Assembly: GCA_900554215.1 (NCBI GenBank)
Contig: USGG01000077.1
Span: 1 to 6,851, forward strand
From: an uncultured Megasphaera sp.
Lineage (GTDB): Bacteria > Bacillota > Negativicutes > Veillonellales > Megasphaeraceae
Direction of reading: 5' to 3'
DNA length: 6,851 nucleotides
Below, piece after piece: positions 1 to 5,896 of this stretch. The notes under the pieces were generated by a model, which worked only from the letters and a program-made list of their open reading frames with translations, ran no database searches and had not been told where the DNA came from. The position numbers and the translations under genes are program-made. Position 1 is the stretch's first letter. Every line of letters begins with the position of its first letter.

Positions 1-2
1 CT

Positions 3-185
3 GACCCAAAGAAGCTGCGCGCGCTCACGCGCGAGCAGAAGGAGCTTTCCGCCGTTTACGAGCTGCCGGAGAAGGTGGACGCGCCCGTTGCCGCCGGGCA
101 GCTTCTCGGTACGCTCCGGTACGTTGCCGGAAACGAAACGATAGCGAGCGTTCCGATCAGCGCGGCGGAGAGCGTGGAGCGCGTC
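3..185 (+). CDS. D-alanyl-D-alanine carboxypeptidase, C-terminal domain fragment (both ends missing)
   Basis: The first 60 or so codons match the beta-rich C-terminal domain that follows the peptidase domain in DacA/PBP5 and DacF. The visible signature is an acidic 'YELPEKVDAPV' stretch, then 'GQLLGTLRY', then 'ASVPISAAESVERV'. In the family this domain holds the periplasmic or extracytoplasmic catalytic domain off the membrane; the enzyme trims the terminal D-Ala from peptidoglycan pentapeptides. The serine peptidase domain with its SxxK, SxN and KTG motifs would lie upstream of the window and cannot be checked. The normal ending, a short membrane-anchoring helix and stop, is replaced from about 174-200 by dehydratase sequence. 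GC content is high and unlike the genes after 1400. Family assignment is fairly secure; the exact right boundary is not. Confidence 0.6.
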
Positions 186-1625
186 GGCGCCGGGGAGCTG
201 TGGGTGCGGCTCGCCGCGGCGCTGTGCGGTTTTGCCGCCTACGAGGTCATTGCCCGTGTTTCGTCGATGGGGACGATGTCCTTCGTCCTGCTCCTCGGCA
301 TCGCCTGCGCGTGGGTGCTCGGTATGCTGACCGTGCGCTTTCTCTACCGCGGCTACCGCACGCGAATGCTGCGGCGTGACCGCAGCTCGCTTGTGCCCGT
401 CGCCATTCTCGGTGCGGGCGAGGCGGGCGCGCAGCTCGTTTCGGAGCTTCGGCAGAATCCCGCCAGCCGCTACCGCGCCGAGTGCTTCTTCGACGATGAC
501 CGCACCAAGCGCGGCAAAATGCTCCACGGCGTTCCCGTGCGCGGCACGCTGGACGAAGCGGTCGCGAAGATGTCCGCCGTCGGCCTGACCAACGCCATCT
601 TTGCCATCCCCTCCATGCCTGACGAGCAGCGCAGCGCGGTGCTGAGAGGTCTGAGCGAAGGCGGCATCCACGTCATGACCCTCCCCGGCACCCTTGAGCT
701 GATCGGCAGGACTGCAACCGTATCCCAGCTGCGGGAGGTGCAGATCGAGGATCTGCTCGGCCGCGACGAGGTCATGCTTGACCCTGCACCGATAAAAGCC
801 ATGCTGCGCGGCAAAACCGTTCTCGTTACGGGCGGGGGAGGGAGCATCGGCTCGGAGCTGTGCCGCCAGATCGCGAAATATTCCCCCCAAAAGCTCGTCA
901 TCTTCGACATCTATGAGAATAACGCCTACGACATTCAGCAGGAGCTGAAATTCCGATACGGTGCGGACCTTGACCTCGCGGTCGAGATCGGCTCGATCCG
1001 CGACGGCGCGCGACTCATGCGCCTGATGGACCGCTACCGTCCCGAGGTCGTGTTCCACGCCGCGGCGCACAAGCATGTCCCGCTCATGGAGTCCTGCCCG
1101 CAGGAGGCCATCCGCAACAATGTTTTCGGCACGCTCAACCTCGTCCGTGCCGCGGATGCCTGCGGCGTGCAGAAGTTCATTCAAATATCGACCGACAAGG
1201 CGGTCAACCCCACAAATATCATGGGCGCGAGCAAGCGGCTGTGCGAGATGATCGTGCAGTCCATGGCACAGTGCTCGGACACCACCTTCGCTGCCGTCCG
1301 TTTCGGAAACGTTCTCGGTTCAAACGGCTCGGTCATCCCGCTCTTCAAGCGCCAGATCGCCGCGGGCGGCCCCGTCACCGTGACGGACGCGCGGATTACC
1401 GGCGATTTGCGCGAAGCGACGGTATATGTCAGCCTGTTTGGCAAGGCGGAAGAAAAAGAAAATACCCTGAAAGCGCTGAAAAACGCGACGGGCTATATCC
1501 GTACGGAAGTGGGCCGCCGTTTGGGCATACGCTATTCGCCGACTATTGAATTCAAAGAAGATACATCTCTCGATTACGGCATGAAAATCGATAAAATACT
1601 TCGTGATATAGAAAAAAAGGACTGA
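3..1625 (+). CDS. Composite open frame: carboxypeptidase C-domain / CapD-like dehydratase / RbfA tail (probable chimera)
   Basis: A single frame is open from base 3 to the TGA at 1623-1625. The first possible start inside the window is GTG at 75, but it has no ribosome binding site and falls within a recognisable domain, so the frame is best read as 5'-truncated. Three unrelated families follow one another without a stop: a PBP5-type C-terminal domain (about 3-185), a CapD/FlaA1-like sugar-nucleotide dehydratase (about 186-1385) and the C-terminal part of RbfA (about 1374-1625). Each piece is cut inside a domain, and no known architecture combines them. Base composition drops sharply at the second join. 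I infer an artefactual join or a recent rearrangement, not a working three-domain protein. The three pieces are described separately below. Confidence 0.75.
   Translation, partial: DPKKLRALTREQKELSAVYELPEKVDAPVAAGQLLGTLRYVAGNETIASVPISAAESVERVGAGELWVRLAAALCGFAAYEVIARVSSMGTMSFVLLLGIACAWVLGMLTVRFLYRGYRTRMLRRDRSSLVPVAILGAGEAGAQLVSELRQNPASRYRAECFFDDDRTKRGKMLHGVPVRGTLDEAVAKMSAVGLTNAIFAIPSMPDEQRSAVLRGLSEGGIHVMTLPGTLELIGRTATVSQLREVQIEDLLGRDEVMLDPAPIKAMLRGKTVLVTGGGGSIGSELCRQIAKYSPQKLVIFDIYENNAYDIQQELKFRYGADLDLAVEIGSIRDGARLMRLMDRYRPEVVFHAAAHKHVPLMESCPQEAIRNNVFGTLNLVRAADACGVQKFIQISTDKAVNPTNIMGASKRLCEMIVQSMAQCSDTTFAAVRFGNVLGSNGSVIPLFKRQIAAGGPVTVTDARITGDLREATVYVSLFGKAEEKENTLKALKNATGYIRTEVGRRLGIRYSPTIEFKEDTSLDYGMKIDKILRDIEKKD
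186..1385 (+). CDS. CapD/FlaA1-like membrane-anchored UDP-sugar 4,6-dehydratase, truncated at both ends
   Basis: This piece resembles membrane-anchored SDR enzymes (CapD, WbpM, PglF) that convert UDP-GlcNAc to a 4-keto-6-deoxy sugar for capsule, glycan or O-antigen synthesis. Two hydrophobic segments near 204-254 and 279-335 look like the last part of the usual four-helix membrane region. A first Rossmann motif GAGEAG lies at 411-428, followed by the typical 'FFDDD...G..HGVPV' stretch. The catalytic SDR domain begins with GGGGSIGSE (831-857), then 'FHAAAHKHVPLME', STDKAVNPTN with TDK at 1191-1199, and GASKR with its lysine at 1233-1235. The piece stops at 'GGPVTVTDARIT', where the family normally continues into RYFM and a PEA motif. 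About 100 or more C-terminal residues, including part of the substrate site, are missing, as are the first membrane helices. As it stands it is unlikely to be active. Confidence 0.75.
1374..1625 (+). CDS. rbfA: Ribosome-binding factor A, C-terminal part (5' end missing)
   Basis: The last 75 to 84 codons of the composite frame match RbfA, a small KH-fold protein that binds the 30S subunit and assists late 16S rRNA 5'-end maturation, notably in the cold. The diagnostic stretch is 'TGDLREATVYVSLFG', followed by an alternating-charge helix, 'GYIRTEVGRRLGIRYSPTIEF' and the ending 'DTSLDYGMKIDKIL'. A complete RbfA is about 115-130 residues, so roughly the first 40, including the start, are absent and replaced by dehydratase sequence. 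The true left limit lies somewhere in 1374-1400 because both families carry a VTVTD-like stretch there. The gene belongs with its downstream neighbours: rbfA-nrnA-truB-ribF is a widely conserved Firmicutes order, and nrnA begins 5 bases after this stop, with its ribosome binding site inside the rbfA end. Confidence 0.9.
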   Translation, partial: VTVTDARITGDLREATVYVSLFGKAEEKENTLKALKNATGYIRTEVGRRLGIRYSPTIEFKEDTSLDYGMKIDKILRDIEKKD

Positions 1626-1630
1626 GTTTC

Positions 1631-2575
1631 ATGAATTGTTCATCTCAGGAAGTACGCCGTATCCTGGAGCAGCATGACCGCATCCTGCTGACTGCCCACG
1701 TCAGTCCCGACGGTGATGCCGTAGGCAGCCTGCTGGCGATGCAGGAATGGCTGGAAGGTCTGGGCAAGCAGGTTGTCGTCTCCTTGGATGACGACATAGA
1801 TGACAAGTTCTTCTTTCTGCCGCTGGCGGAGCAGATACGGCGTCCCGACCAGGTGCAGACCGACGAGTCCTGGCTGACCGTCGTGCTCGATGCGACCGGT
1901 ATGGATCGCATAGGCGCGGCCGAAGTCTTGGCGAAGGGGAAGATCCTGAATATTGACCATCATATTTCCAACCTGCATTTTGCTGATTGGGAATATGTAC
2001 GGACGGACTGCGCCGCGACGGGAGAAATTTTAACCGAGCTGTTGGATGATTGGCAGGCTGAATTTTCGCCGTCTATGGCGAACGCCTTATACATGGCCAT
2101 TGCGACGGACTGCGGATTCTTCAAGTTCAGCAATACGACGGGCCATACGCTGCGCATGGCGGCGCTGCTGGTCGAAGCCGGCGCGCAGCCGAACGTCGTT
2201 TCCGAGCATTTGGAAGCCCGGTCTTTGGCGAAGCTTCAGGCCCTGTCGGAGGTGCTGCGCCATATTGAATTGTTCGGCGAGGGTCAGGTTGCCTGCCTTT
2301 CGTTTACGCCGGACTTGCTGCAGTATACGGGCGAGCATACGGGAAGCTATATCGACTACATCCGCACGATTCAGGGCGTCGACGTGGCTTTTACGGTAAA
2401 GTACGTCGGTCCGGAAGAAACGCGGGTCAGCTTGCGGTCTAAACAAACCGACGTCAACGCTGTCGCATCTGCTTTCGGCGGCGGCGGCCACGTGCGGGCG
2501 GCAGGCTGCACCGTGGCGGCGCCGCTGGAAGAAGCAAAAAAAATGATAGTGAAGGAACTTTTAAAGGTAAAATGA
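1631..2575 (+). CDS. nrnA: Bifunctional oligoribonuclease / pAp phosphatase, DHH family
   Basis: The 314-residue product has the usual length and layout of NrnA. The N-terminal DHH domain carries the metal ligands: H23, D27 and D29 in 'HVSPDGDAVGS', D87 in 'VLDATGMDRIG', D109-H110-H111 in 'NIDHHISN' and D161 in 'ATDCGFF'. The C-terminal DHHA1 domain ends with the substrate-binding glycine loop FGGGGH (282-287) followed by R289. Known relatives degrade 2-5 nt RNA fragments to nucleotides and dephosphorylate pAp to AMP in the cytoplasm, replacing Orn and CysQ in Firmicutes. The ATG at 1631 is preceded at 9 bases by an A-rich AAAGGA motif (1616-1621) that overlaps the end of rbfA. The 3' end overlaps truB as ATGA, so the two are probably translationally coupled. 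All key residues are present and nothing looks broken. Confidence 0.95.
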   Translation: MNCSSQEVRRILEQHDRILLTAHVSPDGDAVGSLLAMQEWLEGLGKQVVVSLDDDIDDKFFFLPLAEQIRRPDQVQTDESWLTVVLDATGMDRIGAAEVLAKGKILNIDHHISNLHFADWEYVRTDCAATGEILTELLDDWQAEFSPSMANALYMAIATDCGFFKFSNTTGHTLRMAALLVEAGAQPNVVSEHLEARSLAKLQALSEVLRHIELFGEGQVACLSFTPDLLQYTGEHTGSYIDYIRTIQGVDVAFTVKYVGPEETRVSLRSKQTDVNAVASAFGGGGHVRAAGCTVAAPLEEAKKMIVKELLKVK

Positions 2576-3453
2576 TAAATGGAATCGTCAATGTATTAAA
2601 AGCGACAGGAATGTCGAGCCATGACGTAATCGGCCAGATGCGCCGCATATACGGGATGAAGAAGATTGGTCATGCCGGGACGCTGGACCCTCTGGCGGCC
2701 GGCGTGCTCCCCGTGTATCTGGGGCAGGCGACGCGGCTGATTGAATATGGAGATAACGGGATAAAGACATATCATGCAGAGTTTGCTTTAGGCTTCGCTA
2801 CGGATACGGAGGACAGCACCGGCGAAGTCGTTGCCAGCGCTGCTGTCCCCGATTTGGCTGCCGAGGATATATCCGCCGTGCTGGCGTCGTTCTGCGGCGA
2901 TATCGAGCAGACGCCGTCCCGTTATTCCGCCATCAATGTCAATGGCGTCAAAGCGTATAAGCTGGCCAGACAAAACGCTGATTTTACATTGCCGGGCAGG
3001 CGGGTCACGATATATGAGATCCGCCTTTTGTCGTATCAAAACGGACGGGGCGTCATCGCTGTGACATGCTCTAAGGGAACCTATGTCCGCTCGCTCATCC
3101 GCGACGTCGGAGAGGCGCTGGGCACTTATGCCTGCATGACCTATCTCGTCCGCGTCCGGGCCGGCGTCTTTGATATTGCTCAGGCAGCTGCGCTGGAAGA
3201 ATTAGAAGCCGATCCGCAGGCGTATATCCTGCCTGCCGACATGGCTATTCAAGATCTTCCCAAGGCGGTTTGTACGGCGGAAAAGTGTGCCCGCCTTCTG
3301 CAGGGCCGCGCAGTGCCCTTTGCCGGCAAGGGACTGGCCCATGGTGATGTGCTGCGGGTCTATACGCCGGAGCGAAAATTGGCCGGCATTGCTCATTTCG
3401 ATAAAGAACATCATGTCATACGTCCGCATAAGATGTTTGCCGACGTACTGTGA
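2572..3453 (+). CDS. truB: tRNA pseudouridine-55 synthase
   Basis: The 293-residue product is a standard bacterial TruB, which isomerises U55 to pseudouridine in the T-loop of most tRNAs. The catalytic aspartate is D39 in 'GHAGTLDPLAAGVLP'. The conserved tyrosine that stacks on the target base is Y67 in 'KTYHAEF', and the active-site arginine is R173 in 'SKGTYVRSLIRDVG'; their spacing matches E. coli D48/Y76/R181. 'TPSRYSAINVNGVKAYKLAR' is the usual substrate-cleft segment. Residues from about 235 form the small C-terminal PUA-like RNA-binding extension. The start codon overlaps the nrnA stop as ATGA, with AAAGGT at 2563-2568 as a modest ribosome binding site, which points to coupled translation. 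ribF starts 12 bases after the stop. No defect is seen. Confidence 0.97.
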   Translation: MINGIVNVLKATGMSSHDVIGQMRRIYGMKKIGHAGTLDPLAAGVLPVYLGQATRLIEYGDNGIKTYHAEFALGFATDTEDSTGEVVASAAVPDLAAEDISAVLASFCGDIEQTPSRYSAINVNGVKAYKLARQNADFTLPGRRVTIYEIRLLSYQNGRGVIAVTCSKGTYVRSLIRDVGEALGTYACMTYLVRVRAGVFDIAQAAALEELEADPQAYILPADMAIQDLPKAVCTAEKCARLLQGRAVPFAGKGLAHGDVLRVYTPERKLAGIAHFDKEHHVIRPHKMFADVL

Positions 3454-3465
3454 GGTAATTATACG

Positions 3466-4401
3466 ATGCAAATATTCCATTCCTTTCAGGAAGTAACGAA
3501 TTGCCGAGGCGCCGTCGTCGCGCTGGGGACCTTTGACGGCGTGCATCTGGGCCATCAGAAGGTCATGCGTACGGCTATCGACAAGGCGGCGGAAACGGGC
3601 GGCAAATCTGTCGTCGTCACCTTTGCCGCTCATCCTCTTTCCGTGTTGTGCCCGGAAAAAGAGCCGATACGGCTGGCTACAGTAGAGCAGAAAATCCAAT
3701 ATATTGCCGGCGTCGGCATCGACGTCCTGGTGCTGCTGCCTATGACCCGGCATCTTCTCGACGAAACGCCGGAGGAATTCTGCCGGCAGCTGCTGGAATA
3801 TCTCTGCCCGGCGGCTATCGTCGTAGGGGAGAACTTTACGTACGGCGCAAAAGCTGCTGGGAATACGCAGACGCTGCGCAAGTTCATGGCGGAACATCAT
3901 ATTCCCGTCATGGCCCTGACCCTGCTGGAACGGCCGGGCCGGGCCACGCCTATCAGCAGCACGGTCATTCGCCGCCTGGTTACGATGGGCCACATGGAAA
4001 CGGCCGAAGCCCTGCTGGGGCATCCTTTTGCCTTGCAGGGAACAGTCGTACAGGGCGATCGCCGGGGGCGGCTGATCGGGTTTCCAACGGCTAATATGCT
4101 GATACCGCCGCAGATGGCCGTGCCGCCTGACGGCGTATATATAACAGAAGTAGAATGGCAGGGACAGCTGCTGCCGGCCATGACGAATATCGGCGCCAAT
4201 CCGACCTTTGCCCACCAATACCGCCGTATAGAAACACATATCCTGCAATGGAGCGGCGACATGTACGATGCGGACATCGTCGTCCGCTTCCGGAAGCGGC
4301 TGCGCCCGGAAATCCGCTTTGAAAGCAAAGAAGAGCTCATAAACCAGATGGAAAAGGATAAGCGTAAAACTTTAATCTATTTCTCATCCAACGATAATTG
4401 A
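3466..4401 (+). CDS. ribF: Bifunctional riboflavin kinase / FAD synthetase
   Basis: RibF phosphorylates riboflavin to FMN and adenylates FMN to FAD. The 311-residue product has both domains. The N-terminal nucleotidyltransferase domain shows 'GTFDGVHLGH' (G21-H30, HxGH-type ATP site) and 'ISSTVIRR' (163-170). The C-terminal flavokinase domain shows 'GRLIGFPTANM', with T208 and N210 as the expected Mg/ATP ligands, then 'PPDGVYITEV', 'TNIGANPTF' and E256 in 'IETHIL', the likely catalytic base, ending with the typical 'FRKRLRPE..FES.EEL' segment. The ATG at 3466 is preceded by TGAGGTAA (3451-3458), which merges the truB stop with the ribosome binding site. The TGA stop at 4399-4401 lies inside the -35 box of the next promoter. 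In many Firmicutes rpsO and pnp follow ribF; here they do not. Confidence 0.97.
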   Translation: MQIFHSFQEVTNCRGAVVALGTFDGVHLGHQKVMRTAIDKAAETGGKSVVVTFAAHPLSVLCPEKEPIRLATVEQKIQYIAGVGIDVLVLLPMTRHLLDETPEEFCRQLLEYLCPAAIVVGENFTYGAKAAGNTQTLRKFMAEHHIPVMALTLLERPGRATPISSTVIRRLVTMGHMETAEALLGHPFALQGTVVQGDRRGRLIGFPTANMLIPPQMAVPPDGVYITEVEWQGQLLPAMTNIGANPTFAHQYRRIETHILQWSGDMYDADIVVRFRKRLRPEIRFESKEELINQMEKDKRKTLIYFSSNDN

Positions 4402-4426
4402 AAGAAACTCATATTAATGATATAAT
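4398..4426 (+). promoter_or_regulatory. SigA-type extended -10 promoter for the aminotransferase gene
   Basis: TTGAAA at 4398-4403 and a perfect TATAAT at 4421-4426 are separated by exactly 17 bases. TG at 4418-4419, one base before the -10 box, makes it an extended -10 promoter. Transcription should begin near 4433, giving a leader of about 43 bases before the ATG at 4476. The -35 box contains the ribF stop codon. No terminator-like hairpin is seen between ribF and this gene, so some read-through from the ribF operon is also possible. The match to consensus is strong; activity is inferred. Confidence 0.85.
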
Positions 4427-4460
4427 AATGACATAGGGAAACAGGGGACATTTAATCATT

Positions 4461-4470
4461 AAGGAGTGAT
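4461..4470 (+). promoter_or_regulatory. Strong ribosome binding site that selects the ATG at 4476
   Basis: AAGGAGTGAT is close to the full anti-Shine-Dalgarno complement. AAGGAG ends 9 bases before ATG 4476 but only 3 bases before the in-frame TTG at 4470. The ATG is therefore the better start, two codons downstream of the longest reading frame. Confidence 0.85.
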
Positions 4471-4475
4471 TGGTA

Positions 4476-5663
4476 ATGAAATTTTCAGACCTCGCTATGG
4501 GCTTAAAGGCTTCGGAAATCCGCGAATTGCTTAAGTTGACGACTATGCCGGAAGTAATTTCCTTCGCCGGCGGTTTGCCTGCGCCGGAATTATTCCCGTT
4601 GGAAGAATTAAAGCAAGTCGACGTAGAAATTTTGAGCAAAGAAGGCCAGCTGGCTGTACAGTACGGAACGACGGAAGGTTACCTGCCTCTCCGTGAAAAA
4701 ATTGCCGCTCGCATGAAAAAGGCTTTCCAAGTCGATTGCACGCCCGAAGAAATCGTCATTACTTCAGGTTCTCAGCAGGGCCTGTCCTTATTGGCGCAGA
4801 TTTTCCTCAATAAAGACGACGTCATTTTAGTAGAAAGCCCGACGTATTTGGGGGCTATCAATGCTTTTAAACTGTGCGATCCGAAATTTGTCGAAGTTCC
4901 GACGGATGAAAAAGGCATTATTCCGGAAGAATTGGAAAAGATTTTGGCCGAATACGGCGACCGTGTCCGCTTGATGTATGTTATTCCTGAATTCCAGAAC
5001 CCGACGGGCATTACGTGGCCTATGGAACGCCGCAAAGCGTTTATGGATATCGTCAACAAGTACGATTTCCCCGTTATTGAAGACGATCCGTACGGTGAAC
5101 TTCGTTATGACGGCGACGTCGTACCGTCCTTGAAATCCATGGATACGAAGGGCAATATCATCTTCCTGGGCTCCTTCTCGAAGATTTTCATGCCTGGTCT
5201 GCGCGTAGCCTGGATGGTTGCCGATCCCGTTATTATTGACAAGGTTGTCAAATTGAAACAGGCCGTTGATCTCCAGTCTTCGTCCTTTGCACAGCGTCAG
5301 GCATCGTACTTTATCGACATGTTCGATCTGGATGCTCACGTTGAAAAGATTAAAGCTCTGTATGGCAAACGCCGTACCCTCATGTATGATTCCATGAAGG
5401 AATATTTCCCCGAAGGCGTTACCTTCACGTATCCGGAAGGCGGCTTGTTCACTTGGGTAACCTTGCCTGAAAATATGGATGCGAAAGAAATTATGCCGAA
5501 GGTATTGGAAAAGAACGTTGCTTACGTTCCGGGCGGCCCGTTCTATCCGAACGGCGGCAATGCAAACCACTTCCGCCTCAACTATTCCAACATGCCGGAA
5601 GACCGCATTGTAGAAGGCATTAAACGCTTAGGCGCAGTATTGAAAGAAGAAATGGGCAAATAA
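4476..5663 (+). CDS. PLP-dependent class I/II aminotransferase (LysN/2-aminoadipate aminotransferase-like)
   Basis: The 395-residue product is a fold-type I aminotransferase that moves amino groups between an amino acid and a 2-oxo acid in the cytoplasm. Landmarks are 'SFAGGLPAPELFP' near the N-terminus, 'SGSQQGL' (G98-G102) at the cofactor phosphate loop, N175 in 'NPTG', D203 and Y206 in 'EDDPYGELRY', the Schiff-base lysine K236 in 'GSFSKIFMPGLRVAW', and the substrate carboxylate-binding R367 in 'HFRLNYS'. All core residues are present. The pattern resembles LysN-type enzymes with broad specificity for 2-aminoadipate, leucine or aromatic substrates; I cannot fix the substrate. There is no N-terminal helix-turn-helix, so it is not a MocR regulator. 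It has its own promoter and terminator, so it appears monocistronic. All 15 arginine codons are CGC or CGT, unlike ribF, which suggests high expression. Confidence 0.93.
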   Translation: MKFSDLAMGLKASEIRELLKLTTMPEVISFAGGLPAPELFPLEELKQVDVEILSKEGQLAVQYGTTEGYLPLREKIAARMKKAFQVDCTPEEIVITSGSQQGLSLLAQIFLNKDDVILVESPTYLGAINAFKLCDPKFVEVPTDEKGIIPEELEKILAEYGDRVRLMYVIPEFQNPTGITWPMERRKAFMDIVNKYDFPVIEDDPYGELRYDGDVVPSLKSMDTKGNIIFLGSFSKIFMPGLRVAWMVADPVIIDKVVKLKQAVDLQSSSFAQRQASYFIDMFDLDAHVEKIKALYGKRRTLMYDSMKEYFPEGVTFTYPEGGLFTWVTLPENMDAKEIMPKVLEKNVAYVPGGPFYPNGGNANHFRLNYSNMPEDRIVEGIKRLGAVLKEEMGK

Positions 5664-5712
5664 TTTGCGCCCAGAAAGAAACGCGACGCGTCACGAAAGC
5701 GTGTAGACTGAC

Positions 5713-5759
5713 AAAAGGCTTATAGGGCCTGCACGTATGCAGGTCTTGTAAGCCTTTTT
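5713..5759 (+). terminator. Long hairpin terminator after the aminotransferase gene
   Basis: The outer arms AAAAGGCTTA (5713-5722) and TAAGCCTTTT (5749-5758) are perfectly complementary, as are the inner arms CCTGCA (5728-5733) and TGCAGG (5738-5743) around a CGTA loop. The five bases between them on each side pair with three G-U wobbles and two Watson-Crick pairs, giving one continuous stem of about 21 pairs. The right arm runs into five Ts (5755-5759). It starts 49 bases after the aminotransferase stop, consistent with rho-independent termination on the + strand. Confidence 0.88.
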
Positions 5760-5783
5760 GATGTTTTGCAGTATGGGACATGG

Positions 5784-5805
5784 GTATGCATACGGTATGC
5801 GCATA
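5784..5805. promoter_or_regulatory. Two adjacent perfect palindromes upstream of the transketolase promoter (possible operator)
   Basis: GTATGCATAC (5784-5793) and TATGCGCATA (5796-5805) are each perfect 10-base palindromes, centred 12 bases apart, and end 6 bases before the -35 box. A related dyad, ATGC-AC-GCAT, lies at 5845-5854 over the predicted transcription start. The arrangement suits regulator binding on one face of the helix, but the regulator is unknown and short AT/GC palindromes can occur by chance. Confidence 0.4.
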
Positions 5806-5811
5806 TTTTGT

Positions 5812-5840
5812 TTGACTTGTTTGTATAATCATTGTAAAAT
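5812..5840 (+). promoter_or_regulatory. SigA-type promoter for the transketolase genes
   Basis: TTGACT (5812-5817) and TAAAAT (5835-5840) are spaced by exactly 17 bases, each one base from consensus. Transcription would begin near 5847, leaving a leader of about 165 bases before the ATG at 6014. A TATAAT at 5824-5829 lies inside the spacer but has no -35 at a suitable distance. Confidence 0.8.
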
Positions 5841-5896
5841 GATAATGCACGCATATTGATTTGGCTCAAGCTGAATCTGCATTTTTTTGTTGCAGG

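Noticed and set aside
10..50. GC-rich inverted repeats near the window start (GCTC/GAGC around ACGCGC)
   Set aside because: They fall within coding sequence of the carboxypeptidase piece and reflect the high GC content.
1..1625. Insertion sequence or prophage junction as the cause of the chimeric frame
   Set aside because: No transposase, integrase, terminal inverted repeats, target duplication or attachment-like sequence is visible at either join.
3202..4248. Long minus-strand open frame of 348 codons across truB and ribF
   Set aside because: It lies opposite two clear genes with full family motifs, crosses their boundary, has no ribosome binding site, and its translation is rich in H, R and Q with no recognisable domain.
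4470..4475. TTG start for the aminotransferase
   Set aside because: It is only 3 bases from AAGGAG; the ATG six bases on has ideal spacing and matches the usual MKFSD-type start.
4827..5570. Minus-strand open frame of 247 codons inside the aminotransferase
   Set aside because: It is a shadow of a highly biased gene; no start signal and no protein-family features.
5824..5829. TATAAT as the transketolase -10 box
   Set aside because: No -35-like hexamer sits 16-18 bases upstream, and it has no TGn extension; the TTGACT/TAAAAT pair fits better.
5620..5850. Minus-strand open frame in the intergenic region
   Set aside because: It runs through the hairpin terminator, the dyads and the promoter, lacks a ribosome binding site and has no domain-like sequence.
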